DNA of 64,000 bases from an uncultured Chryseobacterium sp. (GCA_913774355.1 CAJYGB010000018.1:186001-250000), one strand, 5' to 3'. Positions 17,583 to 26,887 are shown, counted from the first letter of the stretch. Numbers and translations: made by a program. Notes: generated by a model not told the origin, from the sequence alone.

Positions 17583-20500
17583 ATGATTAAAAATTTTATA
17601 AACAGACCGGTTTTATCTACGGTAATCTCAATTCTCATCGTGATTCTCGGTGTATTGGGACTTATCGCCCTGCCGGTTACACAATATCCGGACATTGCGC
17701 CCCCCACAGTAAGTGTCACGGCAAATTACACTGGGGCAAATGCCGAAACAGTCATGAAAAGTGTGGTGGTTCCCTTAGAAGAACAGATCAACGGGGTGGA
17801 AGGGATGGATTACATTACTTCCAGTGCGGGAAATGACGGTTCAGCCAACATTCAGGTATTCTTCAAACAGGGTATTGATCCTGATATAGCAGCGGTAAAC
17901 GTTCAGAACCGTGTAACCAGAGCTACCCCATTATTACCGAGTGAAGTAACCCGTTCCGGGGTGGTAACGCAGAAACAGCAGACCAGTGCTTTGATGTACA
18001 TGTCTTTCTATTCTGAAAATAAGGACCTTGATGACGTTTATCTTCAGAACTTCCTGAATATCAATGTTATTCCGAGCTTAAAAAGGATCAATGGAGTAGG
18101 TGATGCCAACGTTTTCGGTGGAAAAAACTATTCCATGAGGGTATGGCTTGATCCTGCAAAGATGGCTGCCTACGGAATAACCCCCACAGATGTTACCAAT
18201 GCGATCAACGAGCAGAGTAGAGAAGCAGCAGCCGGTTCTATCGGACAGAACAGCGGGAGCTCTTTCGAATACATTATTAAATATGTAGGAAAATTTAATG
18301 ATAAGGAACAATACGATAATATTATCATCAAGTCTCTGGGGAACGGACAAAATCTGATGCTGAAAGATGTTGCCAAAGTAGAACTTGCAGGACAGTCTTA
18401 TACAGGTATCGGGGAAAACGGAAACAATCCGGCAATCAGTATGGGGATTTTCCAGACGCCAGGTTCAAATGCCCAGGAAATTATTAAAAATATTAAAGCC
18501 TATCTGAAATCAGCGGAGGGAAGTTTTCCCGAAGGGATTAAGTACACCTTCAACTTCGATACGAACGAATTCCTTGAAGCGTCTATCGACAAAGTAGTTC
18601 ATACTCTCATCGAAGCTTTTATCCTGGTATTTATCGTGGTATATATCTTCCTTCAGGACTTCAGATCTACACTCATCCCTGCTATTGCAGTTCCGGTTTC
18701 GATCGTAGGAGCGTTTTTCTTCCTGAATTTATTCGGATATTCATTAAACCTTTTAACCCTTTTTGCTTTGGTTTTGGCGATCGGTATTGTAGTGGATGAT
18801 GCCATTGTCGTCGTCGAGGCCGTTCACGCCAAGATGGAACACGGAATTTCCGATGCAAAAAAGGCGACGGTAGAAGCGATGGACGAGATTACCGGAGCGA
18901 TCATCTCAATTACTCTCGTAATGGCATCCGTATTTATCCCGGTAACCTTTATTACTGGTCCTACAGGGGTCTTCTACCAGCAGTTCGGGATCACGCTGAT
19001 TGTGGCGATCATTATTTCTGCGATTAATGCTTTGACATTAAGTCCGGTTTTGTGCTCATTGTTCTTAAAACCTCACGATGCTCATCATGCAGAATATAAA
19101 AATTTAAATTTCATTCAGAAGTTTTTCTATAAGTTCAATATTGCTTTTAAAACAACAACAGACCGTTACGGAAGAGGATTTGTATTCTTGCTAAGGCATA
19201 AATGGGTTACCCTGATCATATTCGCGATTACAGGTGGAATTTTATATTGGGCAAGTACTACTATGAAAAAAGGATTCGTTCCTACGGAAGACAGAGGGAT
19301 TATCTTTACCGATGTTCAGCTTCCTCCGGGAGCCTCAATGGAGAGAACGTACAATGCTCTTAAAACACTTCAGGCTAAAGCGATGAAGGTTCCGGGAGTG
19401 CAAAATGTAACGATATCCACCGGCAGAGGATTCCTCTCAGGAAACGGAAGTAACAACGGTCTTGCATTCATTAAGCTAAAGCCATTTGACGAAAGAAAAA
19501 AAGACGGTCAGACCTCAGAAGATATTACCAAGAGTTTATTTGGGATATCGGGAGCGGTTCCTGATGCAAAAGTAGTATTCTTCCAGCCGCCGAGTGTACC
19601 CGGTTTTGGTAGCAGCGCCGGTTTCGAGATGGTTCTTTTAGATAAATCGGGTGGTGAATATGCGGACCTTGACAATAAGACGAATGAATTCATCGGAAAG
19701 CTGATGCAAAGACCGGAAATTGAGTTTGCACAGACTTCATTCAATACAAAATATCCGCAGTACGAAATGCAGATCAATGTCCCGTTGGCAAAGCAGCTTG
19801 GTGTTTCGGTAAGTGACATCCTTTCTACCATGCAGGGATATATCGGAGGGATCTATACGGCTGACTTTACCAAATACGGAAAGCAGTTCCGGGTAATGGT
19901 TCAGGCACTTCCTGAAAACAGACAAAATATTGACAATCTGAATGAACTGTATGTGAAAACGGGTTCAGGCGTAATGTCTCCGATCTCACAGTTTGTAAGT
20001 CTGAAAAAAGCATATGGTCCACAGTCGGTAAGCCGTTATAACTTATTTACTTCGGTGAAGATCACGGGAGCCAACTCAGCAGGATTCAGTTCCGGAGATG
20101 CGATTACGGCCGTACAGCAGGTAGCCAAAGAAACATTAAACCAAAACTATGATGTCGAATTTACCGGACTGACCAGAGAAGAATTAAATTCCGGGTCTCA
20201 GACCATTCTGATTTTTGCTTTAAGTCTTATTTTTGTTTACTTTATTCTATCCGCACAGTATGAAAGTTACATCCTCCCTCTGATCGTTGTGATTTCACTT
20301 CCTCTTGGGGTAATGGGAGCTTATTTCGGACAAAAAATCATGGGACTGGAAAACAATATTTACTTCCAGATTGCACTCATCATGCTGGTTGGATTACTGG
20401 CGAAAAATGCGATTTTGATTGTTGAGTTTGCTGTTCAGAGAAGGCACCACGGTGAAACCATCGTCATGTCTGCCATTAATGCAGCAAAAGCAAGATTGCG

Positions 20501-20729
20501 ACCGATCCTGATGACTTCATTTGCTTTCATATTCGGTCTCTTGCCGTTGGTGCTGGCAAGCGGAATCGGCGCAGTGGGTAACCGTTCCATTGCGACGGGA
20601 GCAGCCATCGGATTGCTGATCGGTACGATTCTGGGGCTTTTCGTGATTCCTGTTTTATATGTTATTTTCGAATACCTCCAGGAAAAAGTGAAACCTATCA
20701 AAGAAAAAGAAATCAATTTAGCAGAATAA
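17583..20729 (+). CDS. RND efflux transporter, HAE1 family (AcrB type)
   Basis: This inner-membrane proton-driven pump exports hydrophobic and amphiphilic compounds, such as drugs and detergents. The 1048-residue protein has the AcrB-like plan: opening MIKNFINRPVLSTVISILIV, twelve membrane helices, and two large periplasmic loops. The proton-relay aspartates D405 and D406 are visible in GIVVDDAIVVVEAVHAKM, and a matching lysine lies in helix 10 (LLAKNAILIVEFAVQ). Length is typical (AcrB 1049). The HAE1 class, rather than the heavy-metal HME class, is shown by the GIVVDDAIVVVE motif. Substrate spectrum is unknown; resistance is possible but not shown. Confidence 0.95.
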   Translation: MIKNFINRPVLSTVISILIVILGVLGLIALPVTQYPDIAPPTVSVTANYTGANAETVMKSVVVPLEEQINGVEGMDYITSSAGNDGSANIQVFFKQGIDPDIAAVNVQNRVTRATPLLPSEVTRSGVVTQKQQTSALMYMSFYSENKDLDDVYLQNFLNINVIPSLKRINGVGDANVFGGKNYSMRVWLDPAKMAAYGITPTDVTNAINEQSREAAAGSIGQNSGSSFEYIIKYVGKFNDKEQYDNIIIKSLGNGQNLMLKDVAKVELAGQSYTGIGENGNNPAISMGIFQTPGSNAQEIIKNIKAYLKSAEGSFPEGIKYTFNFDTNEFLEASIDKVVHTLIEAFILVFIVVYIFLQDFRSTLIPAIAVPVSIVGAFFFLNLFGYSLNLLTLFALVLAIGIVVDDAIVVVEAVHAKMEHGISDAKKATVEAMDEITGAIISITLVMASVFIPVTFITGPTGVFYQQFGITLIVAIIISAINALTLSPVLCSLFLKPHDAHHAEYKNLNFIQKFFYKFNIAFKTTTDRYGRGFVFLLRHKWVTLIIFAITGGILYWASTTMKKGFVPTEDRGIIFTDVQLPPGASMERTYNALKTLQAKAMKVPGVQNVTISTGRGFLSGNGSNNGLAFIKLKPFDERKKDGQTSEDITKSLFGISGAVPDAKVVFFQPPSVPGFGSSAGFEMVLLDKSGGEYADLDNKTNEFIGKLMQRPEIEFAQTSFNTKYPQYEMQINVPLAKQLGVSVSDILSTMQGYIGGIYTADFTKYGKQFRVMVQALPENRQNIDNLNELYVKTGSGVMSPISQFVSLKKAYGPQSVSRYNLFTSVKITGANSAGFSSGDAITAVQQVAKETLNQNYDVEFTGLTREELNSGSQTILIFALSLIFVYFILSAQYESYILPLIVVISLPLGVMGAYFGQKIMGLENNIYFQIALIMLVGLLAKNAILIVEFAVQRRHHGETIVMSAINAAKARLRPILMTSFAFIFGLLPLVLASGIGAVGNRSIATGAAIGLLIGTILGLFVIPVLYVIFEYLQEKVKPIKEKEINLAE

Positions 20730-20802
20730 ATTAAGTCAGCTCAGGGTTTGTAAGGGGCAAAAACCAAACGCAATCCTGAGCTTTAAACCTTACATTCAAA
20801 TA

Positions 20803-22218
20803 ATGAAGAGTATTTTAAATAGTATAAAAGGAATCACATTTTCAGTTGCCGTTCTTGTAGCCGTATCATCGTGTATGGCAAGAAAAGAATATCACAGGCC
20901 GGACAATGTGGTCGACGAAAAGCTGTATCGCACGGACATGCTTCCCGCTGACAGTACCAATCTCGCGAATGTATCCTGGAAAGAAATTTTTACAGATCCG
21001 ATATTGCAGGGACACATTACCAAAGCACTGGAAAATAACCTGGATATCCGGATGGCTCTGCAGAATATATATTCGGCAGAGGCTTACTTGAAACAGACGA
21101 AATCAGCCTATCAGCCTACGTTATCAGTTGGCCCGAATTATACCTTTCAGACCCAGTCGATCAATACCCAGTTCGGGCAGATCCTCGGGGAAAGACGGTA
21201 CGTCAACCAGTTTGATATTACAGCAAATATCGGATGGGAAGTGGATCTCTGGGGTAAACTGAAATCACAGGAAAAGGCACAGCTGGCCACCTATCTGGGA
21301 ACTGTGGAAGCGCATAAAGCGGTAAAAAGCGATCTGATCGCCTCTGTTGCATCTTCTTACTATCAATTGCTGACATATGATACTCAGAAGAGGGTCATCG
21401 AGGAAACCATTAAACTAAGAGAGCAGAATCTTGAAACCACAAGAGCTTTAAAAACAGCAGGAACCTTAACCGAAGTAGCGGTTCAGCAGAGTGAAGCTTT
21501 GGTATATAACGCAAAATCTTTACTGATAGACGTTGAAACGCAGATTCAGCTGCTGGAAAACACCATGAGCCTATTGTTGGGAGAACCTTCCCGCGCTATT
21601 GAACGCTCGACACTGGAAAGCCAGAACATGCCTGTGGATCTGAAATTAGGATATCCGGCACAACTGCTCGCCAACAGGCCCGATGTAAAAAGAGCCGAGT
21701 ATAACCTGATCAATACCTTTGAATTGACGAATTCTGCTAAAGCCCAGTTTTACCCGACATTAAAACTTACAGGAAGTGGGGGAATACAGTCGGTGGACAT
21801 CGATCATCTTTTCAGCGTAAATTCACTGTTTGCCAATGTGGTGTCCGGATTGGCCCAGCCGATCCTTAACAGAAGAACAATCAGGACCAATTATGAAGTA
21901 AGCCTGATCAATCAGGAAAATGCTTACCTGAATTTCAGGAAAACGATCCTCAATGCAGGAAAGGAAGTTTCTGATGCAATCCGTGTCTATTCGGTGCAGG
22001 ATTCTTACATCGACCTTAAACGGAAAGAGCTTGATTCTTATAAGAAATCTGTAAATTACTCTCAGGAACTGGTAAATTACGGGATGGCCAATTACCTTGA
22101 AGTACTGAACGCAAGTGTTAACGCGCTGAATGCAGAATTAAATATCGCTAATGCGGAATACAATAAAATGAGGGCCGGCGTTGAGCTTTATCAGGCTCTC
22201 GGAGGCGGTTGGAAATAA
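20803..22218 (+). CDS. Outer-membrane efflux channel lipoprotein (OprM/NodT type)
   Basis: This TolC-like channel completes the tripartite pump. The 471-residue product has a lipobox (VSSC, Cys near 24), LANVSWKEIFTDPILQGHI typical of NodT/OprM proteins, and two repeats of the outer-membrane efflux protein domain (about 60-250 and 270-460). Each consists of long helices with Ala/Gln heptads, with the typical LLANRPDVKRAEYNL motif between. The ending, GGGWK, matches the family (usually LGGGW). It follows the pump gene after 73 bases and is the last gene before a strong terminator. Confidence 0.94.
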   Translation: MKSILNSIKGITFSVAVLVAVSSCMARKEYHRPDNVVDEKLYRTDMLPADSTNLANVSWKEIFTDPILQGHITKALENNLDIRMALQNIYSAEAYLKQTKSAYQPTLSVGPNYTFQTQSINTQFGQILGERRYVNQFDITANIGWEVDLWGKLKSQEKAQLATYLGTVEAHKAVKSDLIASVASSYYQLLTYDTQKRVIEETIKLREQNLETTRALKTAGTLTEVAVQQSEALVYNAKSLLIDVETQIQLLENTMSLLLGEPSRAIERSTLESQNMPVDLKLGYPAQLLANRPDVKRAEYNLINTFELTNSAKAQFYPTLKLTGSGGIQSVDIDHLFSVNSLFANVVSGLAQPILNRRTIRTNYEVSLINQENAYLNFRKTILNAGKEVSDAIRVYSVQDSYIDLKRKELDSYKKSVNYSQELVNYGMANYLEVLNASVNALNAELNIANAEYNKMRAGVELYQALGGGWK

Positions 22219-22235
22219 TTTCCGATACCTTACAA

Positions 22236-22272
22236 ACAAAAAACACATGCAAAAACTGCATGTGTTTTTTGT
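22236..22272 (+). terminator. Rho-independent terminator of the efflux operon
   Basis: ACAAAAAACACATGCA (22236-22251) pairs perfectly with 22257-22272 around a 5-base loop. It ends the regulator-adaptor-pump-channel operon. Confidence 0.88.
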
Positions 22273-22351
22273 TTAACTTAAAGAAATTTATAGAAAAGTA
22301 AAAAATAAATACGTGATTATCAGCTATTATTAAATTAAATGCAATAAAAAG

Positions 22352-22382
22352 TTTGTATATGTGAATTAAATACTTACTTTTG
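22352..22382 (+). promoter_or_regulatory. Promoter of tRNA-Ala
   Basis: TTTG (22352-22355), exactly 19 bases, then TACTTTTG (22375-22382): a full match to the Bacteroidota consensus, 32 bases before the tRNA. It is one of the best promoters in the window. Confidence 0.8.
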
Positions 22383-22414
22383 TACCGCTCAGAAACAGAG
22401 ACCAAAGTAAAAAT

Positions 22415-22488
22415 GGGGGATTAGCTCATCTGGCTAGAGCGTTAGACTGGCAGTCTAAAGGTGACGGGTTCGATCCCCGTATCCTCCA
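22415..22488 (+). tRNA. tRNA-Ala (anticodon GGC)
   Basis: A complete 74-base cloverleaf: acceptor arms GGGGGAT and ATCCTCC, anticodon stem TTAGA/TCTAA with loop CTGGCAG, giving anticodon GGC (reads GCC and GCU), and T arm around GGTTCGATCC. The acceptor stem has G3-U70, the identity pair for alanine. CCA is not encoded. Confidence 0.96.
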
Positions 22489-22525
22489 CTACATTTGTCA
22501 AAGGATAAAAACGACTATAAAAACT

Positions 22526-22903
22526 ATGAAGAAAATATTTTTACTTTTTTTGACAGCTTTTTTATTCATTGGCTGCAGCAAAGATGACGATACGATCTAC
22601 GATTTCATCGGAACCTGGGCCGGGACATATGAAGGAACTGAAAAAGGAAACTGGAACATCGTCGTAGCAACCGACGGAAAAGTGACAGGAACCATGCATT
22701 CAGATCAGACGACCGAAAACTATTATATTTCAGGATATCTTAGCGAGTCTGGCGAATTAAATGCGACCATCGGTTCTCCGGACGACGGAAGTTTCAAAGG
22801 AACGCTGACAAGAGAAGACAAAAAAGCCAGTGGTACATGGACTAACGCTGTTCCGGCAACGGTAAGATCCGGAACATGGAAAGGCGCTAAAACGTCAAAG
22901 TAA
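22526..22903 (+). CDS. Small lipoprotein of unknown function
   Basis: The 125-residue product has a lipoprotein signal (hydrophobic core then FIGC, Cys at about 17) followed by an acidic linker (SKDDDT), a common feature of surface lipoproteins in Bacteroidota. The mature part is a single domain of alternating short strands with many Gly and Thr (FIGTWAGTYEGTEKGNW, GKVTGTMHSDQ, KGTLTREDKKASGTW), suggesting a small lipocalin-like or repeat barrel. I recognise no family. It follows tRNA-Ala and ends in a weaker hairpin terminator. Confidence 0.68.
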   Translation: MKKIFLLFLTAFLFIGCSKDDDTIYDFIGTWAGTYEGTEKGNWNIVVATDGKVTGTMHSDQTTENYYISGYLSESGELNATIGSPDDGSFKGTLTREDKKASGTWTNAVPATVRSGTWKGAKTSK

Positions 22904-22926
22904 AAAGATTTTCACAAAAAAATACA

Positions 22927-22953
22927 GGCTGTCCGTTTCGGATGGTCTTTTTT
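22927..22953 (+). terminator. Probable rho-independent terminator
   Basis: GGCTGTCCG (22927-22935) pairs with CGGATGGTC (22939-22947), allowing three G-U pairs, then a T run. It ends the small lipoprotein gene. Confidence 0.6.
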
Positions 22954-23034
22954 GTTTTTAATTTTAAACCATTTTTCATTTCATAAGTATAATCTGATTT
23001 CTGAAAATCTGCTCCCACAAAAACATAATTTCCT

Positions 23035-23042
23035 TATATTTG
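23035..23042 (+). promoter_or_regulatory. -7 promoter element (TATATTTG) of the NlpC/P60 gene
   Basis: An exact TAnnTTTG match 24 bases before the start. No TTTG sits at the standard -33 distance. Confidence 0.5.
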
Positions 23043-23066
23043 TTAGCAGTGTAAAATTAAAGGAAT

Positions 23067-23639
23067 ATGAAGGAAAGAACCTTTTGCAGCAATTCACAGA
23101 TCCGAAATTTAGTGATCATGTCCGCATTCTCCCTTTTTGTACTCTCGTGCGGAAGTTCAAAAAATGTTTCATCCAAAAAAGTCACTGCCAATAAAAGTGT
23201 TGCAAAAGCTGAAAGTCTTCGTAAACTGGATTCGCGTTTCGACGGCAAAGTTTCCAAATCGATTTCCGAACTCCTTAAAGATGCTGAAAAATATCTCGGT
23301 GCGCCCTATAAGTTCGGGGGAAGTACTTCTTCAGGATTTGATTGCTCCGGGTTTGCCGTAAAGGTTTTTGAAGAAAACAGCTATAAGCTTCCAAGAAGAT
23401 CGGCAGACCAGGCTGAAACCGGAAGTGCAATTGACATCAGAGAAGTAAGGCCCGGAGATCTTTTATTTTTTGCCACGGCGGGAGGAACAAAGGTTTCCCA
23501 TGTGGGGATTGTTCATGATATTGGAAATGATGGAGAAGTGAGATTTATTCATGCTTCCACCAGCAAAGGCGTTATCATTTCATCTTTAAACGAAAGCTAC
23601 TGGAACAAAGCCTATCTGCATGCTAAAAGGGTACTGTAA
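23067..23639 (+). CDS. NlpC/P60 family cell-wall hydrolase, lipoprotein
   Basis: NlpC/P60 (C40) cysteine peptidases cut peptide bonds in peptidoglycan stems. The 190-residue product has a basic N-terminus, a hydrophobic core and a lipobox (VLSC, Cys at about 28), a short linker, and the catalytic domain from about 70: YKFGGSTSSGFDCSGFAVKVF holds the nucleophile Cys, KVSHVGIVHD the catalytic His, and RFIHASTSKGV the third polar residue (His). All catalytic residues are present. The protein is probably a periplasmic, outer-membrane-anchored hydrolase like E. coli Spr. An internal ATG (residue 18) would leave too short a signal peptide, so the first ATG is preferred. Confidence 0.9.
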   Translation: MKERTFCSNSQIRNLVIMSAFSLFVLSCGSSKNVSSKKVTANKSVAKAESLRKLDSRFDGKVSKSISELLKDAEKYLGAPYKFGGSTSSGFDCSGFAVKVFEENSYKLPRRSADQAETGSAIDIREVRPGDLLFFATAGGTKVSHVGIVHDIGNDGEVRFIHASTSKGVIISSLNESYWNKAYLHAKRVL

Positions 23640-23943
23640 GCAGGAAGAGTTAGGTGAAAAGTAAAAGGAGCCAAGTGAATGCAGTTTGCAACATTGATAA
23701 GAATGAAGATTTATTCAGCGGATTTCTTAAAGCGAAGTTCAGCTTAACTAAATCTTAGTGGTTGTAATTAAAAGCATAACAAACAATTCTTTTTGATAAC
23801 CGCGGTCTCCCTGTTATATCCATTGATGAAAGTAACTTCCAACTTCCAGCCTGTCAACACTTCATCACTCTTAATCTTAAGCTGAGCCTTCATCTTCGCC
23901 TAAACTTTTGTATCTTTGGCGCGAATAATTTTAAAAGAGAAAC
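23640..23943. other. Intergenic region without a detected gene
   Basis: A 304-base stretch between the NlpC/P60 gene and dapD. I see no convincing ORF. The right end holds the dapD -7 element; the rest contains repeat-like fragments, such as AACTTCCAACTTCCAGCC, of the kind common between flavobacterial genes. Confidence 0.5.
23911..23918 (+). promoter_or_regulatory. -7 promoter element (TATCTTTG) of dapD
   Basis: An exact TAnnTTTG match, 25 bases before the dapD ATG. No clear -33 element. Confidence 0.55.
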
Positions 23944-24756
23944 ATGTCGTTACAACAAACTATTGAAAATATCTGGGACAACAGAGACCTATTGCAGAAT
24001 GAAGACAGCCAGAAGGCGATCAGAGAAGTAATTTCACTGGTTGATAAAGGAGAGCTACGTACCGCTGAGCCCACGGAAAACGGATGGCAGGTCAACGAAT
24101 GGGTGAAGAAGGCCGTCGTAATGTATTTCCCGATCCAGAAAATGGAAACCATTGAAGTAGGCCCGTTTGAATTTCATGATAAAATGCCTTTGAAGAGAAA
24201 CTACGCTGAGAAGGGAGTTAGGGTTGTACCGCACGCTGTGGCAAGAGAAGGCGCATATATTGCTCCTGGCGTAATTATGATGCCATCTTACGTAAACATC
24301 GGTGCTTATGTAGATTCAGGGACGATGGTGGATACCTGGGCAACCGTGGGTAGCTGTGCACAGATCGGTAAAAATGTTCACTTAAGCGGTGGCGTTGGTA
24401 TCGGTGGTGTCTTGGAACCGCTTCAGGCTGCTCCAGTGATTATCGAAGACGACTGTTTCGTAGGTTCAAGATGTATCGTAGTAGAGGGAGTACATGTAGA
24501 AAGAGAGGCGGTTTTGGGCGCGAATGTAGTGTTGACGGCATCTACAAAAATTATTGACGTGACAGGCGATACTCCGGTAGAGATCAAAGGAAGAGTGCCG
24601 GCAAGATCGGTAGTGATTCCCGGAAGCTATACCAAAACTTTCCCTGCAGGAGAATACCAGGTTCCATGTGCATTAATTATCGGAAAAAGAAAGGAATCCA
24701 CAGACAAAAAAACGTCTTTGAATGATGCGCTAAGAGAGAATAATGTTGCTGTTTAA
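23944..24756 (+). CDS. dapD: 2,3,4,5-tetrahydropyridine-2,6-dicarboxylate N-succinyltransferase
   Basis: DapD adds succinyl from succinyl-CoA to tetrahydrodipicolinate in the succinylase branch of lysine and diaminopimelate synthesis. The 270-residue length is close to the E. coli enzyme (274). The N-terminal helical domain (1-100) ends at VRVVPHAVAREGAYIAPGVI, and the left-handed beta-helix of hexapeptide repeats follows (about 100-230), with the conserved MMPSYVNIGAYVDSGTMVD and VHLSGGVGIGGVLEP. The C-terminal part, GRVPARSVVIPGSYTK, is typical. It is the only dap gene here, as is usual when dap genes are scattered. It supplies the diaminopimelate and lysine that the lat route upstream can degrade. 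Confidence 0.95.
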   Translation: MSLQQTIENIWDNRDLLQNEDSQKAIREVISLVDKGELRTAEPTENGWQVNEWVKKAVVMYFPIQKMETIEVGPFEFHDKMPLKRNYAEKGVRVVPHAVAREGAYIAPGVIMMPSYVNIGAYVDSGTMVDTWATVGSCAQIGKNVHLSGGVGIGGVLEPLQAAPVIIEDDCFVGSRCIVVEGVHVEREAVLGANVVLTASTKIIDVTGDTPVEIKGRVPARSVVIPGSYTKTFPAGEYQVPCALIIGKRKESTDKKTSLNDALRENNVAV

Positions 24757-24786
24757 GATGATTATTTTAAACTAAAACCTCACATC

Positions 24787-25953
24787 TTGAAAGAAAAATT
24801 TCTTAAAATACTTTTAAACCCCAAATATATTTTTGGGGTTTATTTGATTATCGCTGTGGTAACAGCCGTTTCCAAATACCTGAGAGGAAATTCCATCAAT
24901 AATTACCTTATCTTTAAGAATGTATTTTTTAATACCATTCATGAAAGAAATCTTTATCTGCAGTATCCGGATCTTTACCAGGATTCAAACCATTACGGGA
25001 TCTTTTTCAGCCTTCTGATTGCACCTTTTGCAGTAATGCCGGACTGGCTGGGAATCTGTCTCTGGAATGTTGCCAACACTTCAGTCTTCCTCTACGCCAT
25101 CTATAAACTGCCTTTTTCAGATCCTAAAAAAGCCTTGTTTGCTTTATTCTGCTTGCAGGAATATATTACTTCATCGCTGTATTTTCAGTTTAATATTGCG
25201 TTGGTGGCTCTTCTTGTGCTGAGCGCCGTTTACATCTATGAGAATAAAGAAAAAAACGCTGCTGCTGCAATGATGGTAGGTTTTTTTGTCAAAATTTATG
25301 GCATTTTGGGACTTACCCAGTTTTTCTTCATTAAAAATAAAGTGAAGTATATTCTGTCTGCAGTGATCATTGCAATTCTGTTCTTCGCCATTCCGATGAT
25401 GTATTCCAGCCCTGGCTTTGTTGTACAGAGCTATGCAGACTGGTTTCATTCGTTAGCAGAAAAAAACGGACAGAATCAGGGATTGACTTCCTATCAGGAT
25501 ATTTCGCTAATGGGGTTTGTAAGAAGGATTGTTGGTGATGCGTCGATTTCCAATCTTACATTTTTTGCCTTTGGCTTACCGGTTTTTGCCCTTCCATATA
25601 TCCGCATCAGACAGTATAAGAATTATGCATTCCAGCTGATGATTATGGCTTCAACGTTGCTGTTCCTGGTACTGTTCAGTTCAAGTTCGGAATCACCTAC
25701 TTATATTATAGCCGTCGTAGGAGTGATGGTCTGGTTTTTCCTTCAGAAAGAGAGAACCCCTTATACTATCGGGCTATTGGTTTTTGTCATTATTCTTACC
25801 TGCTTTTCAACTTCGGATTTATTCCCGAAATTTGTAAGAGAAAACTATATCATCAAATATTCTCTAAAAGCCGTACCTTGCATTGTAGTCTGGTTCAGGG
25901 TAATTTATGAGCTCTTGACAAAGGATTTTGAAAATGATTACAGCATAAACTGA
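24787..25953 (+). CDS. GT87-like (DUF2029) polytopic membrane glycosyltransferase
   Basis: The 388-residue product has about ten predicted membrane helices and resembles the DUF2029/GT87 family of polyprenyl-phosphate-dependent glycosyltransferases. The acidic pair typical of that family is not obvious, so the call rests on topology, length and the neighbours. The start is a TTG at 24787, since no ATG or GTG lies at a suitable place before the first helix. A strong hairpin (24815-24842) overlaps the first codons. The next three genes, a GT2 transferase, a deacetylase and a GT4 transferase, follow with 4 bases, no gap and a 4-base overlap, so all four form one operon for an envelope glycan. 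Confidence 0.72.
   Translation: MKEKFLKILLNPKYIFGVYLIIAVVTAVSKYLRGNSINNYLIFKNVFFNTIHERNLYLQYPDLYQDSNHYGIFFSLLIAPFAVMPDWLGICLWNVANTSVFLYAIYKLPFSDPKKALFALFCLQEYITSSLYFQFNIALVALLVLSAVYIYENKEKNAAAAMMVGFFVKIYGILGLTQFFFIKNKVKYILSAVIIAILFFAIPMMYSSPGFVVQSYADWFHSLAEKNGQNQGLTSYQDISLMGFVRRIVGDASISNLTFFAFGLPVFALPYIRIRQYKNYAFQLMIMASTLLFLVLFSSSSESPTYIIAVVGVMVWFFLQKERTPYTIGLLVFVIILTCFSTSDLFPKFVRENYIIKYSLKAVPCIVVWFRVIYELLTKDFENDYSIN
24815..24842. other. Hairpin inside the start of the GT87-like gene
   Basis: TAAACCCCAAA and TTTGGGGTTTA form a perfect 11-base stem around loop TATATT. It may be a terminator-like or attenuating structure for dapD read-through. Confidence 0.45.
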
Positions 25954-25957
25954 TTGC

Positions 25958-26887
25958 ATGAAAAAAATTTCAATTGTAATTCCCGCCCATAACGAAGAGG
26001 GTAATGTTGCACTTGTTCATCAGAAGATTAAAGAAGTTTTTGATGGTTTAAGCAATTATGATTTTGAAATTATTTTTGTGAATGACGGCAGCCGGGATAA
26101 TACACAGCAAAGACTCGAAGAACTTTCCGCAAAATATAAGGAAGTAAAATTCATCGAATTCTCCAGGAATTTCGGGCATCAGCCCGCTGTAAAAGCGGGA
26201 ATGGATCTTGCTTACGGAAATGCCGTGATCTCCATGGATGGCGACCTTCAACATCCTCCTGAAATGATCCCTGAAATGATCCGGAAATGGGAGGAAGGAT
26301 ATGATATTGTGCTCACCATCCGGAAATACCCCAAGCAGATTTCTTACTTTAAAAGAAAAACATCCGATTTCTTTTACAAAATCCTGTCCAGTCTTTCCGA
26401 TGTGAATTTAACCAAAGGTGGGGGCTCGGATTTCAGGCTGATGGATGCTAATGCGGTGGAAGTGATGCGGAACCTGAATGAAGACGACCTTTTCCTGCGC
26501 GGTCTTACCAGTTGGATGGGCTTTAAACAGACAGGCATTGAATTTACCGCCAACGAAAGACTTTCGGGAGAAAGCAGCTACAATCTCAAAAAGATGATTA
26601 CTTTTGCTTTTACCGGGATTACCGCCTTCAGTGTAAAACCTCTGTATATCGCTGCTTATCTTGGCTTCCTTTTTTCAGGATTCTCCGTATTGGGTTACGG
26701 GATCTATGTCATGTATTCATTTATTGCCAAAACGGAAATATCCGGTTGGGCTTCCCTGATCATGACCATCGTCTTTTTCGGAGGATTGCAGCTTATTATC
26801 TTGGGAATCATCGGGATCTATTTAGGAAAGATATTCAAACAGGTTAAGGACAGGCCCAATTATATCATCAAAAACAAAAACTTTTAA
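25958..26887 (+). CDS. GtrB-like polyprenyl-phosphate glycosyltransferase (GT2)
   Basis: This GT2 enzyme loads a sugar onto undecaprenyl phosphate, as in the GtrB/DPM1 group. The 309-residue product opens with ISIVIPAHNEEGNVA, has the nucleotide-binding DD pattern in FVNDGSRDNTQ, MDGDLQHPPEMIPEM as the metal-binding site, and KGGGSDFRLMDANAVEVM typical of the group. Two C-terminal membrane helices (about 225-250 and 265-290) are clear. The lipid-linked sugar it makes is a natural donor for the GT87-like protein encoded 4 bases upstream, which supports a working pair. Confidence 0.88.
   Translation: MKKISIVIPAHNEEGNVALVHQKIKEVFDGLSNYDFEIIFVNDGSRDNTQQRLEELSAKYKEVKFIEFSRNFGHQPAVKAGMDLAYGNAVISMDGDLQHPPEMIPEMIRKWEEGYDIVLTIRKYPKQISYFKRKTSDFFYKILSSLSDVNLTKGGGSDFRLMDANAVEVMRNLNEDDLFLRGLTSWMGFKQTGIEFTANERLSGESSYNLKKMITFAFTGITAFSVKPLYIAAYLGFLFSGFSVLGYGIYVMYSFIAKTEISGWASLIMTIVFFGGLQLIILGIIGIYLGKIFKQVKDRPNYIIKNKNF

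Noticed and set aside
15938..22218. The RND efflux operon as a novel resistance system
   Set aside because: All four parts match well-known families; drug resistance cannot be read from the sequence.
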